Below the pieces are notes generated by a model. The model searched no databases. It had not been told where the DNA came from and saw only the letters and a program-made list of their open reading frames with translations. The position numbers were made by a program, and so were the translations under genes. A stretch of 64,000 bases of DNA from Chitinimonas koreensis (GTDB lineage Bacteria; Pseudomonadota; Gammaproteobacteria; Burkholderiales; Chitinimonadaceae), in assembly GCF_014353015.1 (NCBI RefSeq), contig NZ_CP060704.1, positions 2,815,001-2,879,000 of the forward strand, written 5' to 3'. Shown here piece by piece: positions 1 through 8,677 of this stretch (position 1 is its first letter; each line of letters opens with the position of its first letter).

Positions 1-135
1 ATGGCTCCCATGGCGGGCCGGTCCTTGATCAAGTTGGGCGTGCGGCCATTGTATGCCTTCCTCTTCCCCGAACAAGCCGGACGGGGTAGGCACGTTCCCA
101 CGCATTTTCCGGCATCCGGACCATTCTTTTTTCAT
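1..135 (-). other. Possible 5' end of an ORF running off the window edge
   Basis: An ATG at 135 on the minus strand opens 45 codons without a stop to the window edge, preceded by a purine-rich GAGAGTGAG stretch. The peptide begins MKKEWSGCRKMRGN and matches no family I recognise. A short plus-strand ORF from base 1 ends near 162 and has no support either. Treat this as undetermined sequence at the contig or window edge. Confidence 0.15.
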
Positions 136-223
136 GCTGGACTCACTCTCGGAGTGAATTGAATCCACTCCTGCACACCCCTGCCCCGAACGCCAGTTCG
201 ACGCAAAACGTGCGGCCAGACGC

Positions 224-601
224 TCAGCTCGCCCAGCAGAACCGCGTCAGCGCGAAGCTGAGCGCGAACAGGTAGCCGAAGGCGAAGCGATCGATCCGCA
301 GCACTTGCTGGCCGCGCCTGGCGCGCCAGGCGCCGAGTGCGGCCATGCACAGGCCCGCGGCGACCGGCGTGGCAATCAGGTTGACCCAGCGCCACGGCGT
401 GCCGGCCAGCATGCTGTGCGGGAACAGCGCGAGGCTGGCGCCACCCAGGAGGGCACCGACGATGGCATAACCCAGCGCGGCCAGCCAGGGGTTGGCCGGC
501 TTGCGGTCGGGATCCGCCAGGCTTCTCAGGCCGAGCTCGAACAGCAGCTCGCCAATGATTTGAACGACGAATTCGAGCAGTAATTCGAACAGGATTTCCA
601 T
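224..601 (-). CDS. Small conserved inner-membrane protein
   Basis: The 125-residue product starts MEILFELLLEF and has a hydrophobic amphipathic N-terminus. Membrane segments follow at roughly residues 32–52 (AALGYAIVGALLGGASLAL), 62–80 (NLIATPVAAGLCMAALG) and the C-terminus (FAFGYLFALSFALTRF). The reading frame is open upstream to 775, but the region before residue 1 is Arg-rich and unlike a protein start, so I chose the internal ATG at 601. The FELGLRSLADP…NPWLAALGYAI…GASLALFPHS pattern resembles a family of uncharacterised proteobacterial membrane proteins. No function can be assigned. It is transcribed divergently from the acetyltransferase gene downstream. Confidence 0.6.
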   Translation of the reverse strand: MEILFELLLEFVVQIIGELLFELGLRSLADPDRKPANPWLAALGYAIVGALLGGASLALFPHSMLAGTPWRWVNLIATPVAAGLCMAALGAWRARRGQQVLRIDRFAFGYLFALSFALTRFCWAS

Positions 602-935
602 CGATTCAAAGGACTCGCGTTGTGGCGGCCGAACGGTTCGGCGATGCCGGAGGTGCCGCATGTTAATCGGAACCGGTCGGACCGCCAGGCGACGCCTTTC
701 CGCACGGGCCGCGCATGCGATGCCTTCCCCGCTCCGTCCACGTTCGCGGAGCCAAAACGGCAGCGCCCCGCCCACGGTAAGACACGATCGAATCCACGCC
801 GCGTCCGCGACCCGATTCGCCTAGAATCACGCGCGCCGCCCGCCGGCCGCGGCGCTTGCGGCCATTCGAACAACGCCGCGGTGGCCGCAATCGCGTCCCG
901 GCAAATCCTCATTCAAAAAGATCGATCCGAATCTC

Positions 936-1454
936 ATGACATCCAGCATTTCACTGAAGCAATGGGAGGCCTTGACCGCTCCCGAGCGACAAGCCGTCCT
1001 GAGCCTGTCGGTCACCGACGAGCAGATCGAATTCGCCGGCAGCGTCGAACGATCGGTCGAGCGCTGTAACGCCGAGCCGGACGGACAAGTGGCCGGCCTG
1101 GCCATCTTCGAGTGCGACGCCATCGTGGGCTTCATGCTGCTCAAGCGCGCCACGGTCGAGCAGGCATGGGCGAACCCGTCCGACGCGCTGGTCACCGCGA
1201 TGCGCATCGACCTCGCCCACCAGGGCAAAGGCTTCGGCACCGCGGCGCTGCGCGCGGTCCCCGGCTGGATTGCGCAGCATTGGCCGGACTCGCGGCGGCT
1301 GGCGCTGTCGGTGGACGAAGAGAACGCAGCGGCCCGGCGCGCCTACGAGAAGGCGGGCTTCATCGACTCGGGCGTGCGTGAAATGGGCCGCATCGGCTGG
1401 GTCCGCTACCTGGCCATGCCGCTGGAACAGTTGGCCGATGCAGCGGCCGCTTGA
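936..1454 (+). CDS. GNAT-family N-acetyltransferase
   Basis: This is a 172-residue protein with the GNAT fold. The acetyl-CoA pyrophosphate-binding motif is visible as RIDLAHQGKGFGTAALRAV at about residues 90–108 (Q-x-x-G-x-G/A form). The family's C-terminal signature NAAARRAYEKAGFIDSG follows. Length is normal for a single-domain GNAT. The ordering suggests the spermidine/diamine-type or ribosomal-protein-type subgroup, but the acceptor cannot be read from sequence. The start at 936 gives a full-length N-terminus although the ribosome-binding site is weak. The stop codon is followed at once by the ATG of the next gene, so the two are probably co-transcribed. Confidence 0.85.
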   Translation: MTSSISLKQWEALTAPERQAVLSLSVTDEQIEFAGSVERSVERCNAEPDGQVAGLAIFECDAIVGFMLLKRATVEQAWANPSDALVTAMRIDLAHQGKGFGTAALRAVPGWIAQHWPDSRRLALSVDEENAAARRAYEKAGFIDSGVREMGRIGWVRYLAMPLEQLADAAAA

Positions 1455-1859
1455 ATGCGGCCCCTCGAACCAGGGACGACCCTAACCTATCGCTTCCTGC
1501 CGCTGCTGATGGCCGCCGTGCTCTCCACCTCGCATGCGGCCCGGGCCGATGAAGCCGAGGACCCGGCGCCGAAGCCGACATCCAAACCGATGTGCGCCAA
1601 TCTCCAGGAGATCATGCAGCGCATGTCGACGCAGTGGACGGCCCTTGCCAACCGCCAGCGGATCGGGCTGGGGTGCAGTCTGGATGCCGCGGTCACGGTC
1701 GAGCACCGTGCAGTCGTCCAGGTCGGAGTGCTGCGCTCCGATTGCAAGCCGCCTGCCGTCAAGCTGGCCATGGAGCAGTTGCAACGGCTCGAGTGCGATG
1801 TCGAAGAAAAGGCGGTCCTGTCGGTTCCCGTCAAATTCTATATCGAGCCTTTTGAGTGA
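1455..1859 (+). CDS. Small exported hypothetical protein
   Basis: The 134-residue ORF starts directly after the acetyltransferase stop (TGA-ATG). The hydrophobic segment FLPLLMAAVLSTSHAARA looks like a Sec signal peptide with an AxA cleavage site near residue 31. A later in-frame Met (residue 19) is an alternative start. The mature part has two cysteines (MCAN…LGCS) plus further cysteines (SDCKPP, LECDV), suggesting disulfides in the periplasm. The C-terminal pattern VQVGVLRSDCKPPAVKLAME…VPVKFYIEP faintly recalls the TonB C-terminal fold, but I do not rely on that. Function unknown. Confidence 0.55.
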   Translation: MRPLEPGTTLTYRFLPLLMAAVLSTSHAARADEAEDPAPKPTSKPMCANLQEIMQRMSTQWTALANRQRIGLGCSLDAAVTVEHRAVVQVGVLRSDCKPPAVKLAMEQLQRLECDVEEKAVLSVPVKFYIEPFE

Positions 1860-1940
1860 GCAGGTACTCCAGGCGTAGTTGATCCTCCTGCCTGAAATTT
1901 AGGCACAGCACGACCGTCAAAACAGATTGCAATACAATAT

Positions 1941-2453
1941 ATGCTACCAACTTGGGAAAATTCAAAGCATCTTTTAGCTGCCGATGATGGCTCAGCTACC
2001 GAGATAATTCTAACTGGCCTTCCGATTACACAGCTCCAGGTGGTCATTTCGGCATTATCCAGCTTGCCAGAATTGGAAGTCATATCATTCGATAGCGAAA
2101 CATTCGAAAATAGCGAGACTTTTGATGCTGATTGGCGTATCCGGCTCGAAACAGTACCGGATCATAACTGCCAACATTCGTTACGCTCCGCCTGTGGTAC
2201 TGCACAGCACCTTCAGGTGTATTTGTGGATTGATGTGAGTGCCAAATTAGTTGAACTGGATTTAGTTTTCTGGAACGACCTAACGTTTCCTCCGGGCTTG
2301 GCGGTCGAAGAATATGAACAACGCCTTCTGTCACTTTGCTCGCTGGTAGAGGATTGTCGTGCCGGCGTTAAAAATTCGAAATGCATTCTTACTCCTGAAT
2401 ACAATGGCCCAATCAGCGAATTGGAAAAACATGATTACATTGTTCAATGGTAA
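1941..2453 (+). CDS. Hypothetical protein in lower-GC segment
   Basis: The 170-residue ORF has a mixed alpha/beta, acidic composition without signal peptide or membrane segment. Its base composition is clearly more AT-rich than the flanking genes and marks the beginning of a low-GC patch, which suggests horizontal acquisition. The start at 1941 has no obvious Shine-Dalgarno sequence; AT-rich CAATACAATAT lies immediately upstream. The size and composition resemble small immunity-type or orphan proteins, but I recognise no family. Confidence 0.5.
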   Translation: MLPTWENSKHLLAADDGSATEIILTGLPITQLQVVISALSSLPELEVISFDSETFENSETFDADWRIRLETVPDHNCQHSLRSACGTAQHLQVYLWIDVSAKLVELDLVFWNDLTFPPGLAVEEYEQRLLSLCSLVEDCRAGVKNSKCILTPEYNGPISELEKHDYIVQW

Positions 2454-2682
2454 ATGTGTTCAAAGAATGCATAATCTGATGAATTAAGCACCGACCGCAT
2501 GAAAAGTGGCTGCGTCCCAACCAGGCCAACGTACCTGCAACCCCAAAGAGAAAGTGACGATCTTGCTGCCTATGGCATTCAAGTTCGAGTCCTGACACGC
2601 GACGATTAATCTCGACGGACGGTGAAACCATCGCGGCAACACCAACTGCCCGCCAGGCCGCATCTGCATTACCATCGCCGCC

Positions 2683-3464
2683 ATGAAGACCTCCCTCGAT
2701 CACCTGCCCGAACACAAGCGCGATCAATTGCAAAGCGCCGTCGAGCGCATTCGCGAGCTGATCGATCCGGACCTGATCATCCTGTTCGGCAGCTATGCAC
2801 GCGGCGACTGGGTCGAGGAACGCGAGCCGGGCACGCCGTCCTACCGCTACCAGAGCGATTTCGACCTGATGCTGGTGGGCCGTAACGAGCATGCGGTGCG
2901 ACAGATGGAACGCCTGCGCGAACGCCATGACAGGGCTCCAGCCCTATGCAGACGCCGACGGTGAGCGTGATCTGCGATGAGATTCACCACGTCAATGCCA
3001 GCCTCGCCAAGGCACGCTATTTTTACGTAGATATCTATAAGGAAGGCATCGTCCTTTACGACAACGACAAACTGAAACTAGATGAGCCGATGGAATTGAC
3101 GCCGGCAGAGCGGCGGGCGTGGGCACAGGAGTACTACGAGCAATACATAGCGAGGTCCGCCGAATTCATTCTCAGCTACGAAGTCGTGCGAGACCATAAT
3201 GCGCTGGCGACCGCGGCATTCCAGCTACATCAAGCCTGCGAACAGCTCTATTGCGGCATCCTGCTGGTCTATACGCATTACAAACCGCGGTCTCACGACT
3301 TGAAGAAACCAGGTGGTCTTGTCAATGCAGCCGACCCACGTTATTTGCCGGTTTTCCCTAAGGGCCAGCCTGAAGAGGTGCGTCGCTTCGAATTACTACG
3401 CAGCGCCTACGTTGACGGCCGCTACGATAAGAACTATCGGATCACGATCGGAGAGTTGGAATGA
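2683..3464 (+). CDS. MNT–HEPN fusion protein (nucleotidyltransferase + HEPN), reading frame broken
   Basis: The N-terminal part (2683 to about 2930) carries a minimal nucleotidyltransferase domain with the GSX..DXD signature as LFGSYARGDW … YQSDFDLMLV. The second frame (from about 2930; ATG at 2946) carries a HEPN domain with the KARYFYVDIYKEGIVLYD and HYKPRSHDLKK segments typical of MNT-linked HEPN proteins. Family members are single polypeptides of about 260–300 residues. Here the two halves lie in different frames with a 19-nt overlap, and one missing base near 2930–2945 restores them. MNT/HEPN pairs act as toxin–antitoxin or abortive-infection systems in which the MNT part adenylylates the HEPN RNase; I infer the same theme here. 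A true split into two proteins is less likely. Confidence 0.72.
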
Positions 3465-3594
3465 CTAGCCGGGCGGGTGCATTTGTTACTTCAATTGGCA
3501 GAGAAGCATTGCCCGGAAAAAATCGCCGGATTTATTGACATCTCGAATCGGCTGTAGATTACATTTCATGCCGATAGCAAGACCATTTTTGTAG

Positions 3595-3621
3595 ATTGGG
3601 CTGAGCAAAGCGAAACCCAAT
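3595..3621. repeat. REP-like palindrome
   Basis: An interrupted palindrome has ATTGGG and CCCAAT arms around CTGAGCAAAGCGAAA. The TTGGGCTGAGCAAAGCGAAACCCAA type of sequence is a dispersed intergenic element in many proteobacteria. It sits in the 220-bp gap between the MNT–HEPN gene and the next, convergent gene, where it may also form a hairpin. Confidence 0.45.
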
Positions 3622-3684
3622 GTTCAACGCGATAAACGCCGGACTTCATTCAGCACAACCCACATGCTAAAAATGGTTTTAACA

Positions 3685-4560
3685 CTATAATGATTTGGAC
3701 TGATTAATTATTCTATGCTCAAGCTGCTCACATATCATATACATTTCCTTTGCTTCATTCCTGAATTCCAGGGAAGTGTCTGACTCCAGCATATTGGCTA
3801 TGCGCTTTTGCGCTCTTGCAATCTGCTCTAGCGCCACCTCTTTTGGCCCATCTGAAGAAAGTAGCATTTCTACCTCACGAATTATTGATCGTATTGATTT
3901 AATACGATTTGACGATAAGTGAACATCACCACGATCTCTCTCCAACATATACATTGCCCTGCGAAAATCCGATCGCATTGCACTCATTTCCGCACGCACA
4001 AGCTGAAGCAAACCTGCATAGTCATCATCACCGACCTCCTTTAATGAAGCAGGTTTCGACAATGATAATATTCTGACAATTGAATTTATGCCCTCACCAC
4101 GATCAGTCGCATCCTTGGTAGCCTTCAACGCCTCTGAAATTGATCTTTGGTCTTCCAGGACTTCACGATAACGAAGCTCTCTTCTATATTCCGTGTACCT
4201 TAATGGTGCAATATCAAATATCTTCGAAGACCCTGACTCTTGAACCAAAACCGTAGGTTTATCAAAAGCTTGCCGCAAACCAAGCTCAAAAAGAACATTA
4301 GGATTTTTAGCGCTCAAGTCACAGATTGCCATAGGTGAATCTATAAGCTTCTGAAGGATATCGAGATGGATTAAATTAGTCTGCCCCACATCATCTGCAC
4401 GCACAGCTGTAAATCCTGCCGAAATACAAGCTGGTTTGAAGATATCCTCATATACCTTAGTGAAATGGCCCTTATCATATCCATCGTGATCAGCAATAGG
4501 CATAATTACAAAACAATCATTTGGCATGGGCTTTACTTCTGAGTGTTGTTGCTTAGCCAT
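3685..4560 (-). CDS. Nucleoside 2-deoxyribosyltransferase-like protein
   Basis: The 291-residue protein begins MAKQQHSEVKP, chosen because TTGGAG lies about 5–8 bases upstream; an ATG 15 bases earlier lacks this. The N-terminal half shows a Rossmann-like nucleoside-deoxyribosyltransferase/TIR-like pattern: CFVIMPIADHDGY, TAVRADDV, LIDSPMAICDLSAKNPNVLFELGLRQAF and KPTVLVQE. The D-L-S-x-x-N-P-N-V-x-x-E-L-G motif is the family hallmark. The C-terminal third is helical and charged, perhaps a coiled coil. Such domains occur as NAD- or nucleotide-processing effectors in bacterial immune systems, so a defence role is plausible but inferred. Base composition is strikingly AT-rich compared with the window, implying recent transfer. 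Confidence 0.68.
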   Translation of the reverse strand: MAKQQHSEVKPMPNDCFVIMPIADHDGYDKGHFTKVYEDIFKPACISAGFTAVRADDVGQTNLIHLDILQKLIDSPMAICDLSAKNPNVLFELGLRQAFDKPTVLVQESGSSKIFDIAPLRYTEYRRELRYREVLEDQRSISEALKATKDATDRGEGINSIVRILSLSKPASLKEVGDDDYAGLLQLVRAEMSAMRSDFRRAMYMLERDRGDVHLSSNRIKSIRSIIREVEMLLSSDGPKEVALEQIARAQKRIANMLESDTSLEFRNEAKEMYMICEQLEHRIINQSKSL

Positions 4561-4625
4561 ACGAACTCCAATCAAAGAAATTTTCTAGTGTACTAAGACA
4601 CTATTAAACCGTTGCATTCATTGAC

Positions 4626-7600
4626 CTAACCCTTTACTCCGTTACTCTTCTCACATGTGCCCAAGAAGCTCTCACCTCCCCACCTCATAAACCCCAAAAG
4701 CCTCCCGCAACTGCTCCCGCAACTGCCCGGCTGCCAAGGCTTGGTCATGAACCGAAAAATCGCCCCTTCATTGATCGCCGACAAGATCGACTCCACATCC
4801 GTGTAATTGCTCATCGCAATCCGCACCGTCTGCCCATGGATCCCCTTCACCTGGCGCAGGAAGTCTGCCCCGCTGATGCCCGGCAAGCGCTGATCCGCAA
4901 TCACCACCCCCACCTGGTTGATCGCCAGAATATCCAGCGCCGATTCCGCCGAATCGGTATTCAGAATGTGATACCCCTCGCGATGCAATTCGCGCCAGAT
5001 GCGCGCATGCACCGCCGGCTCGGCGTCCACCACCAGCAGGGTGCGCGGGTCGCGGCGCACGTCGAGGTCGGGCAGGCCGAAGGCGCCGCCCTGGGCCATC
5101 AGCGCCACGCAGCCGCTGGCCGGCAGCGGCGGCGAGTAGTAGTAGCCCTGGATCTGGCCGCAGCCGGCCTTGAGCAGGAAGCCGAGCTGCTCGATCGTCT
5201 CCACCCCCTCGGCGATCACCGCGATGCCGAGCGACTGCGCCATGCTGATGATCGCCCGCGTCATCGAGGCGTTGCCGATATTGCAGTGCACGTCGTCGAT
5301 GAAGCTCTTGTCGATCTTGAGCTGGTCGAACGGGTATTGCCGCAGATAGCTCAGCGCCGAATAGCCGGTGCCGAAATCGTCGATCGACCACTTCAGGCCG
5401 GCCTCGCGCAGCTCTTCCATGATGCGCTTGGCGGTGTCGACGTTCTGCATCAAGAGGCCTTCGGTCACCTCCAGCTTGATGCGGCCCGGCGGCACGCCGT
5501 GGCGCGCCAGCGCCTCGACCATGAACTGGACGATGCCGCGCTCCTGCAGGCTCGAGGTGGAGAGGTTGATCGCCACCTCGCCCGGGTCGTAGCCCAGGTG
5601 GCACCACTGCGCCACCTGGCGGAACACCGCGTCGATCACGTAGCGGTCGATCTCGCGGATCAGGCCGGTCTCCTCGGCCACCGGGATGAATTCGAGCGGC
5701 GAGACGATGCGGCCCTCGCACTGCCAGCGCACCAGCGCTTCGAAGCCGCATAGCGCGCCGCTGCCGATGTCGAGCTGCGGCTGGTAGAACATCACCAGCT
5801 CGCGCTGGGCGATCGCCCGGCGCAGGTCGCGTTCGAGCGCGACGCGGCGCTGCACCGAGTCGTTCATGGTCAGCTCGAAGCGGCTGACCCGGCTCTTGCC
5901 TTGCGCCTTGGCCTTGTACATGGCGGTGTCGGCGTTGCGCAGCAGCGAATCGGCGTCGGCGCCGTCGGTCGGGTAGAAGCAGTAGCCGATGCTGCCGGAA
6001 ACGTAGAGCTCCATCTGGCCCGACAGCACGATTGGCTTGCCCAGCGCGGCGTTGACGCGTTCGAGCACCACCTGCACCTCGTCCTCGTTGCGCGTCTCGG
6101 GCAACAGCAGCACGAATTCGTCGCCGCCCAGCCGCGCCAGCGAGTCGAGCTCGCGGATGCAGCCCTCGATGCGGCGCGCCACCTCGATCAGCAGCAGGTC
6201 GCCGACCGAGTGGCCCAGGCTGTCGTTCACGTACTTGAAGTTGTCCAGGTCGAGGAAGGCCAGCGCGAAGCGCTCTTCCTTGCGGTTGGCCAGCACGCTG
6301 GCCTGGCGGATGCGGTCGAGCAGCAGGTTGCGGTTGGGCAGGCCGGTCAGCGTGTCGAAATTGGCCTGGTGCTCGAGTTCGTCCTGGTAGCGCTTGGCCT
6401 CGGTCACGTCGTTGAGCACGCCGACGTAATGGCTGACCTCGCCGCGTGCGTCGAACGAGGGCGTCACCCGCAGCTCGTTCCAGAACATCGAGCCGTCCTT
6501 GCGGTAGTTGCGCAGCAGCGCCTTGCCCTCGGTCGACTGCTGCACGGCGCGGCGGATCGCCTCCAGCGCCGGCTGGTCCTGGTCGATGCCCTGCAGGAAG
6601 CGGCAGTTGCGGCCGATCACCGCCTCGCGCCTGTAACCGGTGATGCGCTCGAAGGCCTCGTTGACATAGGTGATCGGGTTGTCCGGGTGGCGGTTGTCGG
6701 TCATCACGATGGCGTTGACGCTCGTCTCGATGGCGCGGTTGCGGATGCGCAGCTCGACGTCGATCACCTGCTGGGCAGTGATGTCCTGGCCGACCAGCAC
6801 CGCGCCCTGGATGCGGTTCTTCTCGTCGGTCAGCGGCACCACCGAGTTCAGCAGCGTGCGCTTGCCGCCGTCGGGCGTGTCGGTTTCCAGCAGGTCGTTG
6901 AGCACCACGTCGCCCATGCTCAGCGCACGGCCCAGCGCGGTCTGCAGCGCCGGCTGGGCGGCCTGGGCCTGCGCCTCGTCGGCCTCTCCCGCGCGGCCGA
7001 ACACCGGCGCGAACGGCACGGTGTCGTTCCAGATCCGCTTGGCCTCCGGGTTGCCGAGCACCACCTTGCCGCTGCGGTCGGTCACCCACACGCCGACCGG
7101 CAGCGTCTCCAGCACCTTGTGCATCAGCGCCTCGCTATGGCGCAGCGCGACCTCGGCGCGTTCGCGCTCGGCCATCTCGAGGCGCAGCGCATGGGTGCGC
7201 TCGGCCACCAGCTGCTCGAGCTGCGAGAACATGCGCGCCTGCGCCAGCGCCACCACGAACTGGCGGCCCAGCGAGGTGAAGGTGTGCAGTTCGGCCTCGG
7301 GCCAGGCGTCGCCGTCCTCGCGCACCACGTTGAACACGCCGACCAGGTCGTCGCCCAGCCACAGCGGCACCGAGGCGTGGCCGCCGGGGTCGGCCTCGGC
7401 CAGCACGCTGCAGCGCTCGACGTTGAAGGCGTCGGTCAGCCGGTCCTGCCGGATCGCGTGGCGGCACAGGCAGAGCGCGTCCTCGCCGCGGCGCAGCCGC
7501 TCGGCGTCGACCTGGCCGGCCGCGCCGGCGAAGCGCAGCTCGGGCTGGCCGAACACCGGCGCCAGTTGCAGCCAGGCGCCGCTGCAGTGCGGAAAGGCGC

Positions 7601-8243
7601 TGACCGCCGCCAGCGCGCCGTCGATCAGCTCCTGCTCGCTGCGGGTGCCGGTGAGGCCGGAGGAGAAATGGAACAGGCTGTCGAGCATCGAATTCGATTC
7701 GGACAGCTGGACGTGCTGGGCCTGCAACTGGCTGTTGAGCCGGATGCCCTGTTCGTAGGTCGAGATCAAGAGGTCGAGGATCTGCTGGCGCGCCGCGGTG
7801 ATGAAGTGGCGCTCGCCCTCGAGCACCACCTCGACGCCGACCGACAGCCGCTCGCCGGCGCGCAGCTCGCGGTTGGCCAGCAGGTAGCGGATGCGCGAGA
7901 CCAGGTAGCGGTCGTCGTAGGGCTTGATCACGAAGTTGTCGGCGCCGCAGGCCAGGCCGCGCACCACGTCGCGCGGGTCGGACAGGCTGGTGACCAGGAT
8001 CACCGGCACCTGGGCGGTGGCCGGGTTGCCCTTGAGGTGGCGGCACAGGGTGTAGCCGTCCATCCGGGGCATCACCACGTCGCTGACGATGATGTCGGGC
8101 AGCCGCTGCACCACCAGTTCCAGCGCCTCGCGGCCCTCGTGCGCGATGCGCACCGCGCAGCCGAAGGTTTCCAGCAGGTGGCCCAGCTGCATGGCCTGGC
8201 TCGGGCTGTCCTCGACGATCAGAATTTCGACGCCATTGAGCAT
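4626..8243 (-). CDS. Hybrid response regulator: REC–GAF–PAS–PAS–GGDEF–EAL–REC
   Basis: A c-di-GMP signalling protein of about 1200 residues. Order: N-terminal receiver (ILIVEDSPSQA, phospho-acceptor D in VSDVVMPRMDG); GAF-like domain (about 190–340); short coiled coil (LEQLVAERTHALRLEMAERERAE); two PAS domains (about 375–500 and 510–630); GGDEF with intact LARLGGDEFVLLLPE; EAL with EALVRW, EVTEGLL, DDFGTGYSALSYL and KIDKSFI intact; and a second receiver (LLVVDAEPAVHARI, ADQRLPGISG). Both cyclase and phosphodiesterase motifs look competent. The start at 8243 follows AGGGGGAAGA. The last 25 residues are out of frame: one missing base near 4725 would restore QLREQLREAFGVYEVGR with a stop at 4672. 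Confidence 0.88.
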   Translation of the reverse strand: MLNGVEILIVEDSPSQAMQLGHLLETFGCAVRIAHEGREALELVVQRLPDIIVSDVVMPRMDGYTLCRHLKGNPATAQVPVILVTSLSDPRDVVRGLACGADNFVIKPYDDRYLVSRIRYLLANRELRAGERLSVGVEVVLEGERHFITAARQQILDLLISTYEQGIRLNSQLQAQHVQLSESNSMLDSLFHFSSGLTGTRSEQELIDGALAAVSAFPHCSGAWLQLAPVFGQPELRFAGAAGQVDAERLRRGEDALCLCRHAIRQDRLTDAFNVERCSVLAEADPGGHASVPLWLGDDLVGVFNVVREDGDAWPEAELHTFTSLGRQFVVALAQARMFSQLEQLVAERTHALRLEMAERERAEVALRHSEALMHKVLETLPVGVWVTDRSGKVVLGNPEAKRIWNDTVPFAPVFGRAGEADEAQAQAAQPALQTALGRALSMGDVVLNDLLETDTPDGGKRTLLNSVVPLTDEKNRIQGAVLVGQDITAQQVIDVELRIRNRAIETSVNAIVMTDNRHPDNPITYVNEAFERITGYRREAVIGRNCRFLQGIDQDQPALEAIRRAVQQSTEGKALLRNYRKDGSMFWNELRVTPSFDARGEVSHYVGVLNDVTEAKRYQDELEHQANFDTLTGLPNRNLLLDRIRQASVLANRKEERFALAFLDLDNFKYVNDSLGHSVGDLLLIEVARRIEGCIRELDSLARLGGDEFVLLLPETRNEDEVQVVLERVNAALGKPIVLSGQMELYVSGSIGYCFYPTDGADADSLLRNADTAMYKAKAQGKSRVSRFELTMNDSVQRRVALERDLRRAIAQRELVMFYQPQLDIGSGALCGFEALVRWQCEGRIVSPLEFIPVAEETGLIREIDRYVIDAVFRQVAQWCHLGYDPGEVAINLSTSSLQERGIVQFMVEALARHGVPPGRIKLEVTEGLLMQNVDTAKRIMEELREAGLKWSIDDFGTGYSALSYLRQYPFDQLKIDKSFIDDVHCNIGNASMTRAIISMAQSLGIAVIAEGVETIEQLGFLLKAGCGQIQGYYYSPPLPASGCVALMAQGGAFGLPDLDVRRDPRTLLVVDAEPAVHARIWRELHREGYHILNTDSAESALDILAINQVGVVIADQRLPGISGADFLRQVKGIHGQTVRIAMSNYTDVESILSAINEGAIFRFMTKPWQPGSCGSSCGRLLGFMRWGGESFLGTCEKSNGVKG

Positions 8244-8261
8244 GCGGGTCTTCCCCCTCAT

Positions 8262-8677
8262 CCATTCCCGTACCGCCGCGCAGCGCGCCGCGGATCCGCT
8301 GATCGAGCCCGGCTATTCCGCATGCCGCTGCGCGGTTTTATCGATCGCGCGAATGACCGGCCGGCTTTAACCGCGGGGCCGCATTGCCCGGCGCAATTAC
8401 CCATGTTCCACAGAATAGAAATAGATCGGAATTACGCAAAGCGGCCTATGTAACAGGCCGCTTCGCCTGGATTGACGGGCCTGTTCGGCGGTTCAGAATA
8501 AATCGGCGCGGGTTGAATATATTATTCATTCCGATTTATCCGGCATAAATCGCCCATTGCACGGGAATCGATTCGGCCGGTTCCGGCTCGTCGCCATGGG
8601 CCGATCGAATCCGATGGAAACCGTTTCATCTTGGCGAATGGGCCGATCGGGTCGCCGCCTCGGCGGCGCGGACCGGG
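8262..8677. other. Intergenic region with AT-rich palindromes (probable promoter/terminator region)
   Basis: These 416 bases lie between the lipoprotein gene stop and the signalling-protein start and hold no convincing gene. A perfect 9-bp hairpin (AAGCGGCCT / AGGCCGCTT, 8439–8463) could end lipoprotein transcription, though its T-run is weak. A second inverted repeat (ATAAATCGG 8498–8506, CCGATTTAT 8531–8539) encloses the nested palindrome TGAATATATTATTCA (8514–8528). The AT-rich stretch 8490–8550 is the likeliest promoter region for the signalling gene on the minus strand. Confidence 0.4.

Noticed and set aside
1..162. Plus-strand ORF from the first base
   Set aside because: About 53 codons, no ribosome-binding site visible, no recognisable motif, at the window edge.
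1455..1859. TonB-like protein call
   Set aside because: Only a faint C-terminal resemblance; no Pro-rich spacer and the chain is too short.
5901..8453. Plus-strand 850-codon ORF antisense to the c-di-GMP gene
   Set aside because: Same shadow effect; the minus strand carries intact REC, GGDEF and EAL motifs.
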